Positions 27,855 to 37,861 of a stretch of 64,000 nt of DNA are shown in pieces. The notes beneath the pieces are model-generated. The model was not told where the DNA came from, made no database searches, and saw nothing but the letters and a program-made list of their open reading frames with translations. Each line of letters begins with the position of its first letter. Position 1 is the first letter of the stretch. The stretch spans positions 372,001-436,000 of the forward strand of contig CAVXYY010000001.1 of the NCBI GenBank assembly GCA_963766195.1, given 5' to 3'. This stretch comes from JAHEFT01 sp963766195. GTDB lineage: Bacteria > Pseudomonadota > Gammaproteobacteria > Xanthomonadales > SZUA-36. A program made the translations under genes and the position numbers.

Positions 27855-29106
27855 TAGGCTTCTGGCCCTCGTCTTGAGCTTCTTCTTGAGAATCGTCTTT
27901 ACCTTCGTCATCGTCCGCGAACAGGCCGTCCATCCAGAGTTTCAGGCCGTCCCAGCTACGCCCGAAAAATCCGGCCTCTTCCACCGCGCTCAACGTGGCG
28001 AGGTCACGGCTGGCGATCAACTCTTCGCCCAATTGCACATTGATCGTGCCCACAACCTGGCCCGCCTCCAGGGGGGCGCTCAGCTGCGGGTCTATCCGGA
28101 CCTGGGCCTCCAGGTCATCGTAGCGGCCCCTGGGTATCGTCACGAACAGGGGCTCGTTCAAGCCAAGTGAAACTTCTTCGCTCAGGCCTTTCCATACCCT
28201 GGCGCTGGCCAGTTCCGTGCCGGCCTGGTACAGCTGGACCGTCTCGTAGAAGCGAAATCCGAAATTCAACAGGGTCTGGCTCTCGCTGGCGCGGCTGGTT
28301 TCCGATCCCGAACCCATCACCGCGCTGACCAGGCGCATGCCGTCACGCATGGCCGAGGCGGCGAGGCAATATCCGGCCGATTCGGTATGCCCGGTTTTCA
28401 GGCCGTCGATGGCCGGGTCACGCCACAGCAGCGTATTGCGGTTGTGTTGCCGGATGCCGTTGAAGGTAAATTCCTTCTCTGAATACCAGGCGTAATAATC
28501 CGGAAAATGCCTGATGGTTGCCGCGCTCAGTAAAGTGATGTCGCGCGCCGTGGTGTAATGCTCGGGGTCGGGCAGGCCGGTCGAGTTCATGAAGTGCGTG
28601 TTGGTCATGCCCAACTGCTCTGCATAGTGATTCATCAGGCCGGCGAATGCTTCCTCGCTCCCCGCGACATACTCGGCCAATGCAACGCTGGCGTCGTTGC
28701 CGGACTGGATCACCATACCCCGGATCAGGTCCTCAACGGTGACCTGCATGCTGGGGTCGATGAACATCCGGGAGCCGCCGGTCCGCCAGGCCCTTTCGCT
28801 GACCGGCACCAGGTCTTCCAGCTTGATGTTGCCTTGCTCGAGTTCGCCGAAAACGACATAGGCCGTCATCAACTTGGTGATACTCGCCGGCTCCACCGGC
28901 AGATCGGCGTTATGTTCCACCAGGATCCGGTCGCTGTTGAAGTCGACCAGGATGTAACTGTTGGCGCCGAGCTGCGGCGCGGCCGGAATCGGGGGCGCCG
29001 TTGAAGGGGCGGCGGCATCCGGCACCGGTACCTGGGCGTTAAGCGCCAGGCTGTTCGAGCCGAGAATAACCGCCAGGACAATCAGGGCCATTTGAATTTT
29101 TTTCAT
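27844..29106 (-). CDS. dacA: D-alanyl-D-alanine carboxypeptidase (PBP5/6 type)
   Basis: 420 residues with signal peptide. Active-site motifs are SxxK in EPASITKLM (S75, K78), SxN in QSGNDASVAL and KTG in DGLKTGHTESAG. A C-terminal beta domain (PBP5_C) and an amphipathic region follow. It trims the fifth D-alanine from stem peptides and so limits cross-linking. The extreme C-terminus is unusually acidic (ADDDEGKDDSQEEAQDE) rather than a clear amphipathic anchor. The symbol follows the operon context; dacC is an alternative. Confidence 0.93.
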   Translation of the reverse strand: MKKIQMALIVLAVILGSNSLALNAQVPVPDAAAPSTAPPIPAAPQLGANSYILVDFNSDRILVEHNADLPVEPASITKLMTAYVVFGELEQGNIKLEDLVPVSERAWRTGGSRMFIDPSMQVTVEDLIRGMVIQSGNDASVALAEYVAGSEEAFAGLMNHYAEQLGMTNTHFMNSTGLPDPEHYTTARDITLLSAATIRHFPDYYAWYSEKEFTFNGIRQHNRNTLLWRDPAIDGLKTGHTESAGYCLAASAMRDGMRLVSAVMGSGSETSRASESQTLLNFGFRFYETVQLYQAGTELASARVWKGLSEEVSLGLNEPLFVTIPRGRYDDLEAQVRIDPQLSAPLEAGQVVGTINVQLGEELIASRDLATLSAVEEAGFFGRSWDGLKLWMDGLFADDDEGKDDSQEEAQDEGQKPNDE

Positions 29107-29143
29107 AATCTGAATCCGGGTTTGATGTTCGGGATGTTTAAAT

Positions 29144-29956
29144 TCAGCGCCTGACTCTGTGCGGGCGCTCGAAGCCGAGCTCGATGGCCCGGCTGATAAC
29201 TGAATCTACTTCTGCGGCGCTCCCATACGGCCCCAGCCAGACCCGGAACAAATTACCGACGTCATGGATAGAAACCGGGTTCAGGCGGGCCTTTTCCAAT
29301 TCACCGGCCAGTTTTTCTGCGCCTTCGCGCTGGCCGTATGCCCCGACCTGGAGCCACGTGCCTGCCGCATCCGCAGAGGAGGGCTTGTCCGCGGCATTAT
29401 ACGTTACCGCGGACTCATTCTGTGCAACGTTGATGACCCGCACATCGACCCGGGCCGTGCCGGTTTCGGTCATCCCCAGCCGCAGCGCGGCGCCGTAAGA
29501 CATATCGATCAACCGGTCGTGCAAAAAAGGGCCACGGTCGTTGATCTTGACGACTACCTTCTTGCCATTGTCGAGGTTCGTGACTTCGGCATAGCTGGGC
29601 AAAGGCAATGTCTTGTGCGCCGCGGTCGCCAGGTGCATATCGTATGGCTCACCGCTCGAGGTTTTGCGGCCGTGAAACTTGCTGCCATACCAGGAAGCGA
29701 TGCCGCGTTCGTGATAACCCTGGTTTGACGGCAGTACGTAATACTTCTTGCCAAAAACTTCGTAAGGCGAATGGTTACCGTAGCGCGCCAGCGGCTCGGC
29801 TACCGGGACCGCGTCCGCGATATCATCGGCCGTCAGGTGAATCTGTGAGGGGCCGTCGACCGGCTCCTTGACCTTGGTCGGCTTGGTGGAACACGAAACC
29901 ACCAGCAAGCCAGCCAGCAGCGCCAGGGGTACAGCGGTTTGGCGTGGTGAAATCAC
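29144..29956 (-). CDS. rlpA: Septal ring lytic transglycosylase RlpA
   Basis: 270 residues. Lipobox VVSCS after a short signal sequence. The double-psi beta-barrel domain has GIASWYGSKFHGRKTSSGE and INDRGPFLHDRLIDMSYGAA, which include the catalytic-region His and Asp. The C-terminus is a SPOR domain (TWLQVGAYGQREGAEKLAGEL). RlpA cleaves denuded glycan strands in Pseudomonas. The GTG start overlaps the mltB stop by four bases (GTGA). Confidence 0.94.
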   Translation of the reverse strand: MISPRQTAVPLALLAGLLVVSCSTKPTKVKEPVDGPSQIHLTADDIADAVPVAEPLARYGNHSPYEVFGKKYYVLPSNQGYHERGIASWYGSKFHGRKTSSGEPYDMHLATAAHKTLPLPSYAEVTNLDNGKKVVVKINDRGPFLHDRLIDMSYGAALRLGMTETGTARVDVRVINVAQNESAVTYNAADKPSSADAAGTWLQVGAYGQREGAEKLAGELEKARLNPVSIHDVGNLFRVWLGPYGSAAEVDSVISRAIELGFERPHRVRR

Positions 29957-30933
29957 TCTTGATACTTGCTCCGTATGGCTTCGCTCAGCTCATATACCGC
30001 CATCGCGTAAAGCGGGCTACGGTTATACCGCGTGATCACGTAAAAGTTCTTGAACGTCATAAAATAGTGGTCGCCATCCTCTTCTTCCAGCCGGGCGACC
30101 GCTGCGGGTGTCTCACCATTGACCGGGCGCTCGGAACTGAAGCCGTCTTCTGCCAGCTCAGCGACGGTTTTTTTGGGTTTGAAATCCCGTTTTGCAACCT
30201 GTTCCATGTCTGCATCGGCGGATACGATGGCCGGGTAAGTCACCGGCTGATCCATTTCCCAACCGTGCCGGTGCAGGTAGTTGGCGACACTGCCGATCAC
30301 GTCGGGCATGGAACTCCAGAGGTCCCGCCGGCCGTCCCCGTCGAGGTCCACGGCGTACTCGAGGTAGCTGCTGGGCATGAATTGCCCGAGGCCCATTGCG
30401 CCGGCGTAAGACCCGGTCACTTCCTCCAGGGGAATGCCTTCTTCACCACCCAGCACGAAAAAATTCATCAGTTCCTTGGAGAAAAACTCTGAACGGTCGT
30501 TGCCGGTGTCCGGGTAGTAAAAAGACAGCGTGGCCAGTGCGTCCAGCACCCGGTAACTCCCGGTGATCGACCCGTAAAAGGTTTCCACGCCGATGATCGC
30601 CACGATGACCTGGGGGTCTACGGCAAATCTTTCGGACGCCTGGGCAATCAGTTCCTTGTTCTCGCGCCAGAATTTGACGCCTCCCTTGATCCGCTTGTCC
30701 GTGATGAATATCGGCCGGTACTTGTACCAGGGCTTGCCTTCAGCCGGCCGGCTGATAGCATCGACGATCGACTGCTTGAAACGCGCATTTTCCAGCACCT
30801 GGAGCACTTCGGCCTGGTCGAGGTTGTATTCGGCTGCCGCCTTTGCGGCAAACTCTTCCGCGCCGGGATGCTGCTGGGCAAGGCAGGATGTGCTGAGTAT
30901 TGAGACCAGCGCCAGGGTGAGAATCCGTTTCAT
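29953..30933 (-). CDS. mltB: Membrane-bound lytic murein transglycosylase B
   Basis: About 326 residues from ATG 30933. The signal peptide ends LSTSC, a possible lipobox. MltB/GH103 features: AIIGVETFYGSITG with the catalytic glutamate, YAGAMGLGQFMPSSYLEYAVDLDGDG, and SVANYLHRHGWE. It cleaves glycan strands to 1,6-anhydro-muropeptides. It lies between rodA and rlpA, as in Pseudomonas. Confidence 0.94.
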   Translation of the reverse strand: MKRILTLALVSILSTSCLAQQHPGAEEFAAKAAAEYNLDQAEVLQVLENARFKQSIVDAISRPAEGKPWYKYRPIFITDKRIKGGVKFWRENKELIAQASERFAVDPQVIVAIIGVETFYGSITGSYRVLDALATLSFYYPDTGNDRSEFFSKELMNFFVLGGEEGIPLEEVTGSYAGAMGLGQFMPSSYLEYAVDLDGDGRRDLWSSMPDVIGSVANYLHRHGWEMDQPVTYPAIVSADADMEQVAKRDFKPKKTVAELAEDGFSSERPVNGETPAAVARLEEEDGDHYFMTFKNFYVITRYNRSPLYAMAVYELSEAIRSKYQE

Positions 30934-30985
30934 GTCAAATCGTGTTCCATAGTCGACCTCAGTGCGCATTGTAATGTGAATTGCA

Positions 30986-32077
30986 TCATCTTATGAAATT
31001 CCGGTGTCCAAATATGGACATCAATATGCCGAACCCGGCCAAAAGTGTGACGATCGACGTCCCGCCGTAACTGATCAGCGGCAGCGGAACACCCACCACC
31101 GGCAGCAGGCCGGAGACCATGCCTGCGTTGACCAGCACGTAAACGAAGAACGTCAGACTGAGGCTGCCGGCCAGCAAACGGGCGTAGGTATTGCGCGCGA
31201 GGCTCGCCACGTACAATCCGCGACCCACGATAAAAAGGTAGACCGAGAACAGGAAAAGCACGCCCAGCAGGCCCAGCTCTTCCGACAGCACGGCCAGGAT
31301 GAAGTCCGTATGGCGTTCAGGAATGAACTCGAGCCGGGACTGGGTGCCGAGCAACCAGCCTTTGCCGGTCAAACCTCCCGAACCCACGGCGATCTTGGAC
31401 TGGATGATGTTCCAGCCGCTGCCCAGCGGGTCGGATTCCGGGTCCAGGAACGTGCGCACTCGGTTGCGCTGGTATTCATGCATGACCAGCCAAAGGGCCG
31501 GCGCACCCGCGGCCGCCAAACCGGCAAATGCGGCGATCACCCGCCATTGCAGGCCGGCGAGGAACAATGAGAAGCCGCCGCTGACCGCGACCAGCAGGGC
31601 TGTCCCCAGGTCCGGTTGGCGGGCGATCAACACGGCCGGCACCACCATGATCGCGAAGGATACGAGAATCGAAACCGGCTCCGGCGGCAAGCGGCGCGGG
31701 TGCAGGTACCAGGCCATCATCATCGGAACGGCAAGCTTCATGATTTCCGACGGCTGGAAGCGGAACAGGCCAAGATCCAGCCAGCGGTCTGCGCCACGAC
31801 CCACACCGACGAACCATGTCGCCAGCAGAAGAAGTAATCCCACCATGTAGATCCAGGGCGTCCAGATCCGCAGAATATGGGGCGGCACCTGGCTGAGCAG
31901 CAGCAAAACCGCCAGCCCGACGCCAAACCGGGTCGCCTGCCGGTAGACCACATCCATGCTCTCACCGGAGGCGCTGTACAGCACCAACAGGCCGAATCCC
32001 ATCAACAACAACAGGCCGAGCAACAGGGGCACGTCCAGTTGCGGCCACTTCACCCAACCCGGGATCAGCCGCCTCAT
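30986..32077 (-). CDS. rodA: Rod-shape SEDS glycosyltransferase RodA
   Basis: 363 residues, about ten transmembrane helices. SEDS motifs include RWLDLGLFRFQPSEIMKLAVPM, GWNIIQSKIAVGSGGLTGKG, ERHTDFILAVLSEELGLLG and LPLISYGGTS. RodA polymerises lipid II into glycan strands for lateral growth, paired with PBP2. The ATG overlaps the mrdA stop by four bases, fitting translational coupling of the RodA–PBP2 pair. Confidence 0.97.
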   Translation of the reverse strand: MRRLIPGWVKWPQLDVPLLLGLLLLMGFGLLVLYSASGESMDVVYRQATRFGVGLAVLLLLSQVPPHILRIWTPWIYMVGLLLLLATWFVGVGRGADRWLDLGLFRFQPSEIMKLAVPMMMAWYLHPRRLPPEPVSILVSFAIMVVPAVLIARQPDLGTALLVAVSGGFSLFLAGLQWRVIAAFAGLAAAGAPALWLVMHEYQRNRVRTFLDPESDPLGSGWNIIQSKIAVGSGGLTGKGWLLGTQSRLEFIPERHTDFILAVLSEELGLLGVLFLFSVYLFIVGRGLYVASLARNTYARLLAGSLSLTFFVYVLVNAGMVSGLLPVVGVPLPLISYGGTSIVTLLAGFGILMSIFGHRNFIR

Positions 32078-33951
32078 GGGTCGAGTTCCTGTGAAAGCCA
32101 GGCGTCAATGACTGCGCGCGCTACCGGGGCGGCTTGCCTGGAGCCTCCCCCGCCATGCTCAACCACCACTGCCACGGCAATGGTCGGGTGATCAAACGGC
32201 GCATAGGCGATGAACAGGGCGTGATGCCGCAGGTGCGTCGCCGTTGTTTCATCCATGTCTTCGTCCCTGGCCTGGGCCGCTACCTGGGCCGTTCCGCTTT
32301 TTCCGGCCATTTCATATCCCGATTCCGGCTTGATCGCCCGTGCGGTGCCTCTCTCGCCATGGACCACCCTTCGCATGCCGGCCTGGACGAGCGCCCAGTT
32401 GGCTGCTGCAACCACCGGGATCTGGAACGCAACCGGCGCCACGGTCTTGTCCGCCTGCTCATTCCCGGCGTGCTTGGCCGCATAGAGAAGCCGCGGCTCA
32501 AACCGGGTTCCGCCGTTGGCCATTGTCGCCACCGCGTTGGCCAGCTGCACCGGCGTGGCGACGTTGAAGCCCTGCCCGATGCCGGCGATCACGGTTTCTC
32601 CCGGATACCAGGGGGCCGAAAACTGTGCCCTTTTCCATTCACGCGAAGGTAAAACGCCGGGTTTTTCCCCGAGCAGATCCAGCCCGGTCGGCGCGCCAAA
32701 GCCAAACTGGGCCAGGTAGTCGTGCATGCGGTCGATGCCCAGGTCGAGCGCCAGCTGGTAGAAATAGGTATTCACGGACTGCTCCAGCGCCTCGATCATG
32801 GTCACCCAGCCGTGGCCGCCCTTTTTCCAGTCCCTGTAGGGGCGGGAGACCCCCGGCAAATAGAACGCCCCGCTTGAAAACACCCGTTTGTGCTCGCTTA
32901 CAACACCCAGCTCCAGTCCGGCCAGCCCGATGAAGGGTTTCAGTGTCGAGCCGGGTTCGTATCCCCCCAGCAGGGGGCGGTTGAACAGGGGACGGCCCGG
33001 GGCATTGAGAATCGCCTGGTAGTCCTCGCCGCTGATGCCGTGCACAAAGAGATTCGGATCGAACGCCGGTTTACTGACCAGGGCCAGCACGGATCCGTCC
33101 CTCGGGTCGATCGCGACCACCGCGCCGGGGCGGTCACCGAGCGCATCCCAGGCGACTTGCTGCACCTGCACGTCGAGGGCAAGGATCAGGTCATCGCCAT
33201 GCACCGGATTTTCCCGTTCGAGTACTTTGAGCACGCGGCCCTGCACATTCGTTTCGATTTTTTCGACACCGTTGACGCCGTGCAGTTGCTCCTCGTAATA
33301 GCGTTCGATACCCGCTTTTCCGATGTGCGTGGTGCCCCGGTAGTTGCCTTCATCGACCCGGTCCAGGTCATCGACATCCAGGCGGCCGACATAACCCAGT
33401 ACATGGGTCAGCAACTCACCGTAGGGATAATAGCGGGCAAGGTAGGGAACGATCTCAACGCCGTTGAAGCGATGGCGCTCCACGGCGAACTGGGCGACCT
33501 CCTGCTCCGTCAGGTTGAATTTCAGCGGCACACTGTCAAATTCGCGATACCGGCTCCTGCTCTGCTGGAATTTTTCAACCACGTCTGCCGGAAGGTCGAT
33601 GATCCGGCCAAGATCTTCGATGGTCTTTTCGACGTCACCGACTTTTTCCGGCACCAGTTCCATCCGGTACGCCGGCCGGTTTTCCGCCACCGGTCTGCCC
33701 CTGCGGTCGTAGATCAGGCCCCGGTTCGGGGCCACGGGAACAATCCGGACCTGGTTATTGATCGAGCGGGCTGAAAATTCTTCGTAACTGATGAACTGCA
33801 GGTAGACATAACGCAGGCTCAGCAGGACCATGACGACGAGAATGATGAGAAATGCCTGCAGCGCCCTCTGTCTGAACTGCCAGCTTTCCACCGCCTGGTC
33901 TTTGAGCGGACGCCCGGGCGCCGCCGGGGCCATCCACCGGCGCCATCTCAT
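32074..33951 (-). CDS. mrdA: Penicillin-binding protein 2
   Basis: 625 residues. One N-terminal transmembrane helix (LIILVVMVLLSLRYVYL), a dimerisation/pedestal domain (RGLIYDRRGRPVAENRPAYRMEL) and a transpeptidase domain with STLK (EPGSTLKPFIG), SVN (LEQSVNTYFYQ) and KSGTAQV (AGKSGTAQV). It cross-links wall made by RodA and is the target of mecillinam in relatives. Four-base overlaps with both mreD and rodA. Confidence 0.97.
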   Translation of the reverse strand: MRWRRWMAPAAPGRPLKDQAVESWQFRQRALQAFLIILVVMVLLSLRYVYLQFISYEEFSARSINNQVRIVPVAPNRGLIYDRRGRPVAENRPAYRMELVPEKVGDVEKTIEDLGRIIDLPADVVEKFQQSRSRYREFDSVPLKFNLTEQEVAQFAVERHRFNGVEIVPYLARYYPYGELLTHVLGYVGRLDVDDLDRVDEGNYRGTTHIGKAGIERYYEEQLHGVNGVEKIETNVQGRVLKVLERENPVHGDDLILALDVQVQQVAWDALGDRPGAVVAIDPRDGSVLALVSKPAFDPNLFVHGISGEDYQAILNAPGRPLFNRPLLGGYEPGSTLKPFIGLAGLELGVVSEHKRVFSSGAFYLPGVSRPYRDWKKGGHGWVTMIEALEQSVNTYFYQLALDLGIDRMHDYLAQFGFGAPTGLDLLGEKPGVLPSREWKRAQFSAPWYPGETVIAGIGQGFNVATPVQLANAVATMANGGTRFEPRLLYAAKHAGNEQADKTVAPVAFQIPVVAAANWALVQAGMRRVVHGERGTARAIKPESGYEMAGKSGTAQVAAQARDEDMDETTATHLRHHALFIAYAPFDHPTIAVAVVVEHGGGGSRQAAPVARAVIDAWLSQELDP

Positions 33952-34442
33952 GAGCTGGAGCGGTGGCGCATCACGCCACGGTAACGATCCAGCAGCAGGA
34001 ACAGCCAGGGCCAGACCAGGGTGCCCGCAATCGGCGGCAACCAGAATTCAAGCGATGGCAGCGGTTCACCCCTGAGGCTGATGATCCACAGCAGGATAAT
34101 GCGGTCGTTGACCAGCAGCGCCAGTATCGAGAGCGCCTGTTGCCAGGGCGGAAAAAAGCGCAGCCGGGCCCGGAACCGGAGCACCAGGTAAACAATGATC
34201 ACCAGGCTGAGCGCATGCAGGCCCAGCCAACTGGCGCTGAGCAGGTCCAGCGCGATGCCAATGGTGAATGCCAGGCCCAGGGTGATGCGGTCCTGGCTCT
34301 CCAGGCACCAGTAAATGATGACCAGCGCCACCCAGTAGGGCCGCATCATGTCGAGTACCAGCGGCAGCGGCAGGAGAGCCAGCACAAAAGCCATGGCCAG
34401 CGTGATGAAAATGACTGAAAAACGGTCGTTGCGCGGGCTCAT
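33948..34442 (-). CDS. mreD: Rod-shape determining protein MreD
   Basis: 164 residues, five to six transmembrane helices with the MreD pattern (PYWVALVIIYWCLESQDRITLGLAFTIG; LDLLSASWLGLHAL). It links MreC to MreB and the elongasome. The start overlaps the mreC stop by four bases. Confidence 0.94.
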   Translation of the reverse strand: MSPRNDRFSVIFITLAMAFVLALLPLPLVLDMMRPYWVALVIIYWCLESQDRITLGLAFTIGIALDLLSASWLGLHALSLVIIVYLVLRFRARLRFFPPWQQALSILALLVNDRIILLWIISLRGEPLPSLEFWLPPIAGTLVWPWLFLLLDRYRGVMRHRSSS

Positions 34443-35407
34443 TCCGGCGTGTCCGGGCTTTCACCCTCGGGTTCCGCAGCGGCGGGCTGTGGCTCTTCCG
34501 AATCCGGGTCAGCCGTTTCTGCAATGGCGGACAGCGACTCTTCAGTATCCGGGTCAGCCGGCTCTGCCTGCGGCGTGCTGATCAACAGGACTTCCCGGCC
34601 CCGGTCCAGCGCCGCCAGCGGCGCAGCTTCGATCAGCGCGAATGTGAGCCCTTCCTCCCGGTTGATGCGAGTGACCAGGGCAACCGGGTAACCGCCGGGA
34701 AACCGCTCACCCAACCCCGACGTCACGATCAGGTCGCCTTCGCGCACGTCGGCCTCGCGCGGAACGCTGTTCAGGACAAGGCTGCCGGTTTCACCCGTAC
34801 CAAAGGCCACGGAACGCAAACCGGTTCGATTGATCTGCACCGGCAGCGCGTGATTCGGATCGGAAATCAGCCGCACCGTCGAAAAATGGAGGTGCACGTC
34901 TTCGACCTGCCCCATCACCCCGGCCCCGTCGATCACCGCCTGTCCCTCGATCACGCCGTCACGCGATCCGCGGTTGATCAGGACCTGGTGGGAAAACGGA
35001 TCGAGCTCAACGCGAACCAGCTCCGCAAAAAGGTAGTTGAACTCCTGGCCTTGCGCGCCTTCGAACAGGGACCGGAGCCGGTTGTTTTCCTCCTCCAGGG
35101 TTTCCAGCCGCTGCAGTTCGGCTTTCTGTAACAAGAGGTTCACCCTGAGCAGGTTGTTTTCGTGCCGCAGCGAACGCCGCGACTGGAATTGCCTGAACAC
35201 GTTGCGGGCGGCGCTGACCGGCCAATCCACCAGGTGATAGACCGGTTCGGCAAGATTGCCCGCTGCGCTTCGAATCATGGGTACGTAGTTGCCGCGCTGA
35301 TCCATCGCCATCAGCACCACGGCCAGCAGGCCGTAGAGCATCAGTCGTGCCGTTTGCGCCCCCGGCCCGAAAAACCTGGATCCAGTTCCTGGGCTGCCCG
35401 TGACCAC
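34439..35407 (-). CDS. mreC: Rod-shape determining protein MreC
   Basis: 322 residues: transmembrane helix (LMLYGLLAVVLMAMDQ), a coiled coil (LRHENNLLRVNLLLQKAEL), and paired beta barrels (FSHQVLINRGSRDGVIEGQAV; GDLIVTSGLGERFPGGYPVA). MreC activates PBP2. The last 45 residues are acidic and Pro/Ala-rich, with repeats of the PDSEE/PDTEE type beyond the usual end. Such tails vary among relatives. Confidence 0.95.
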   Translation of the reverse strand: MVTGSPGTGSRFFGPGAQTARLMLYGLLAVVLMAMDQRGNYVPMIRSAAGNLAEPVYHLVDWPVSAARNVFRQFQSRRSLRHENNLLRVNLLLQKAELQRLETLEEENNRLRSLFEGAQGQEFNYLFAELVRVELDPFSHQVLINRGSRDGVIEGQAVIDGAGVMGQVEDVHLHFSTVRLISDPNHALPVQINRTGLRSVAFGTGETGSLVLNSVPREADVREGDLIVTSGLGERFPGGYPVALVTRINREEGLTFALIEAAPLAALDRGREVLLISTPQAEPADPDTEESLSAIAETADPDSEEPQPAAAEPEGESPDTPE

Positions 35408-35423
35408 TTAGAGCTTGTTCACA

Positions 35424-36473
35424 TTAATTTGTAGTGAAAAAATCGCCGTTGTTCTGGTCCATCAGCTCCAGCGCTTTGCCGCCGCCGCGGGCGACACAGG
35501 TCAGGGGATCATCAGCCGGAAATACCGGTAAGCCGGTTTCTTCCGAAATCAGGCGGTCAATGCCGCGCAGAAGAGCGCCGCCACCCGTCAGAACGATCCC
35601 GGTTTCGGCAACGTCGGAGCACAACTCGGGGGGTGTTTGTTCCAGCGCCGTCTTGACCGCTTCCAGGATGCTGGACAGGCTTTCATTCAGCGCCTCGAGC
35701 ACCTCGTTACTGCTGATTGTGATGTTGCGTGGAACCCCTTCCGCCAGGTTCCGGCCGGACACTTCCATGGTCTCGGCTATTTCGTCCGGCCAGGCACAGC
35801 CGATCTGGATCTTGATGCGTTCCGCTGTCATTTCGCCGATCAAGGTGCCGTAGTTTCGGCGCACATAGTTGACGATAGCCTCGTCGAACGAGTCGCCGCC
35901 AACGCGAACCGAATTGGAATAAACCAGGCCGTTGAGCGAAATAACGGCCACTTCCGAGGTGCCGCCGCCAATGTCCAGCACCATCGCGCCGCGCGCTTCG
36001 TGAACCGGAATCCCGGCCCCGATCGCCGCGGCCATGGGTTCTTCCACCAGGAACACTTCGCGCGCGCCGGCGCCTTCAGCGGATTCCTTGATCGCCTTGC
36101 GCTCGACCTGGGTCGAACTGCAGGGAACGCAGACCAGGACCCGTGGGCTGGGGCGCAGAAACCGCGAGGTATGCACCTCCCTGATAAAATGCTGCAGCAT
36201 GGCTTCAGTCATGTTGAAATCCGCGATGACGCCGTCTTTGAGCGGACGGACTGTGCGGATGTTGCCCGGCGTTCTGCCGAGCATCTGCTTCGCCGCCCGG
36301 CCTACTGCAGCGACGTGCTGGGGCCCGCCCGGTCCACGATCCATGCGTACCGCTACGACAGAAGGCTCATTCAGCACGATGCCCTGGCCGCGAACGTAAA
36401 TAAGGGTGTTGGCCGTTCCGAGGTCGATCGACAGATCGTTGGAAAACAGGCCGCGAAGACTTTTAAAAACCAT
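35424..36473 (-). CDS. mreB: Actin-like cytoskeletal protein MreB
   Basis: About 349 residues from ATG 36473, matching the usual 347. Actin-fold phosphate loops SIDLGTANTLIYV and VLDIGGGTSEVAVIS, RVGGDSFDEAIVNYVRR and ILTGGGALLRGID are all intact. MreB filaments under the membrane guide the elongasome. It leads the long minus-strand cell-wall operon. A frame extends upstream to 36545 but is not needed. Confidence 0.98.
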   Translation of the reverse strand: MVFKSLRGLFSNDLSIDLGTANTLIYVRGQGIVLNEPSVVAVRMDRGPGGPQHVAAVGRAAKQMLGRTPGNIRTVRPLKDGVIADFNMTEAMLQHFIREVHTSRFLRPSPRVLVCVPCSSTQVERKAIKESAEGAGAREVFLVEEPMAAAIGAGIPVHEARGAMVLDIGGGTSEVAVISLNGLVYSNSVRVGGDSFDEAIVNYVRRNYGTLIGEMTAERIKIQIGCAWPDEIAETMEVSGRNLAEGVPRNITISSNEVLEALNESLSSILEAVKTALEQTPPELCSDVAETGIVLTGGGALLRGIDRLISEETGLPVFPADDPLTCVARGGGKALELMDQNNGDFFTTN

Positions 36474-36735
36474 AATGATATTTAATCCGTTAAACGTGAC
36501 AGGTGTCGAGCCAACTAATGTATCAGCAGTAGCCCCCTCCCGCAAGGTTGAAGCCCCCGTAAACCCTTTATTTATGCGCTTTCCGGGCCACCCGTAATTT
36601 TACCCATGCAATTTTCGCGGCCCTTTCTTCCCTCTCTGATATATCACAAAAATCGATCAAATTTAAATCAAATCCCCGGTTTGAAGCCAAATCCGTTAGA
36701 ATTCGCGCGTTCGTATATCAGTAACGGGAATTGAC

Positions 36736-37668
36736 ATGTCTGCCCTCATTTGTGGATCGCTCGCTTTCGACACCATCATGGTATTTCCGGACCAGTTCAA
36801 GGAACACATCCTTCCTGACAAGGTGCACATTCTGAACGTGGCCTTCCTGGTTCCCCAGATGCGCCGCGAATTTGGCGGGGTGGCCGGCAATATTTCCTAC
36901 AATCTCAAACTCCTGGGCGAAAACCCCTACCCGATGGCCACGGTCGGCGACGACTTCGGACCGTACCGGGATCACCTGGAAAGACTGGGAATATCGCTTA
37001 AATACGTGCGTCACATGGAAGGTGAGTACACACCGCAGGCGTTCATCACCACCGACATCGATGACAACCAGATCACCGCGTTTCACCCCGGCGCGATGCA
37101 ACACAGTTACCTCAACCGGGTGGAAGACACCGACGGCATCACGGTGGGAATCGTCGCACCCGACAGCAAGCAGGCGATGATCCAGCACAGCCGCGATTTC
37201 GTGAAGGCAGGGATACCGCATATTTTTGATCCCGGCCAGGGCATGACCCTGTTCAACGGGGAGGAATTAAAGCGATTCATCACAGAAGCGGAATACATCG
37301 TCGTCAACGACTACGAGTTTCAGCTGCTCAAGGAAAAAACCGGGTTAAGCGGGAATGAAATCGCTAACCAGGTGGAAGCCCTGATTGTGACCCGCGGCGC
37401 AGAAGGTGCGGTGCTGCAGACACGGGAAGGTGAGGAAATCATCAGCCCGGTCTCACCGGACGATGTCCAGGACCCGACCGGTTGCGGCGACGCCTTCCGC
37501 TCCGGCCTGATCTATGGATTGCTGAACGACCTGGACCTGGTCACCGCCTGCAGGATCGGTTCCGTCATGGGCGCCATCAAGGTCGCCCAGCAGGGCCCCC
37601 AGAATCACAACCCGACGTTCGAAGACATCCAGGAGCGGTTTTTCGGGACGTTTGGCTACCGGTTTTGA
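36736..37668 (+). CDS. PfkB-family sugar/nucleoside kinase
   Basis: 310 residues of the ribokinase fold. GGVAGNISYNLKLLG is the PfkB-1 type motif, and DPTGCGDAFRSGL (about residue 255) is PfkB-2 with the catalytic aspartate and anion hole. YIVVNDYEFQLL is the usual N-x-x-E magnesium-site region. The substrate side resembles the adenosine kinase-like branch (ALICGSLAFDTIMVF; AFHPGAMQHS), but sugar kinases cannot be excluded. Divergent from mreB, followed by tRNA-Met. Confidence 0.88.
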   Translation: MSALICGSLAFDTIMVFPDQFKEHILPDKVHILNVAFLVPQMRREFGGVAGNISYNLKLLGENPYPMATVGDDFGPYRDHLERLGISLKYVRHMEGEYTPQAFITTDIDDNQITAFHPGAMQHSYLNRVEDTDGITVGIVAPDSKQAMIQHSRDFVKAGIPHIFDPGQGMTLFNGEELKRFITEAEYIVVNDYEFQLLKEKTGLSGNEIANQVEALIVTRGAEGAVLQTREGEEIISPVSPDDVQDPTGCGDAFRSGLIYGLLNDLDLVTACRIGSVMGAIKVAQQGPQNHNPTFEDIQERFFGTFGYRF

Positions 37669-37784
37669 TCAGAAAGTAATTGTTAAGAAAGGTTTTGACC
37701 GGCAAGGTTGACTTTCAAAGGCCTTAGATAGAGAATTTGCGCCCCGATTGATCGCCTCGATCCGTTCGGGAAACAACAGTTTCC

Positions 37785-37861
37785 GGTGATGTAGCTCAGT
37801 TGGTTAGAGCGCGGCACTCATAATGCTGAGGTCGGTGGTTCAAATCCACCCATCACCACCA
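37785..37861 (+). tRNA. tRNA-Met (anticodon CAT)
   Basis: A 77-base cloverleaf with acceptor stem GGTGATG / CATCACC, discriminator A and an encoded CCA. D-arm GCTCAGTTGGTTAGAGC, anticodon loop CTCATAA with anticodon CAT, and T-arm GGTGGTTCAAATCCACC. The first acceptor pair is a normal G–C, so it is elongator rather than initiator tRNA-Met; a CAT-reading tRNA-Ile2 is a formal alternative. A terminator follows six bases later. Confidence 0.93.
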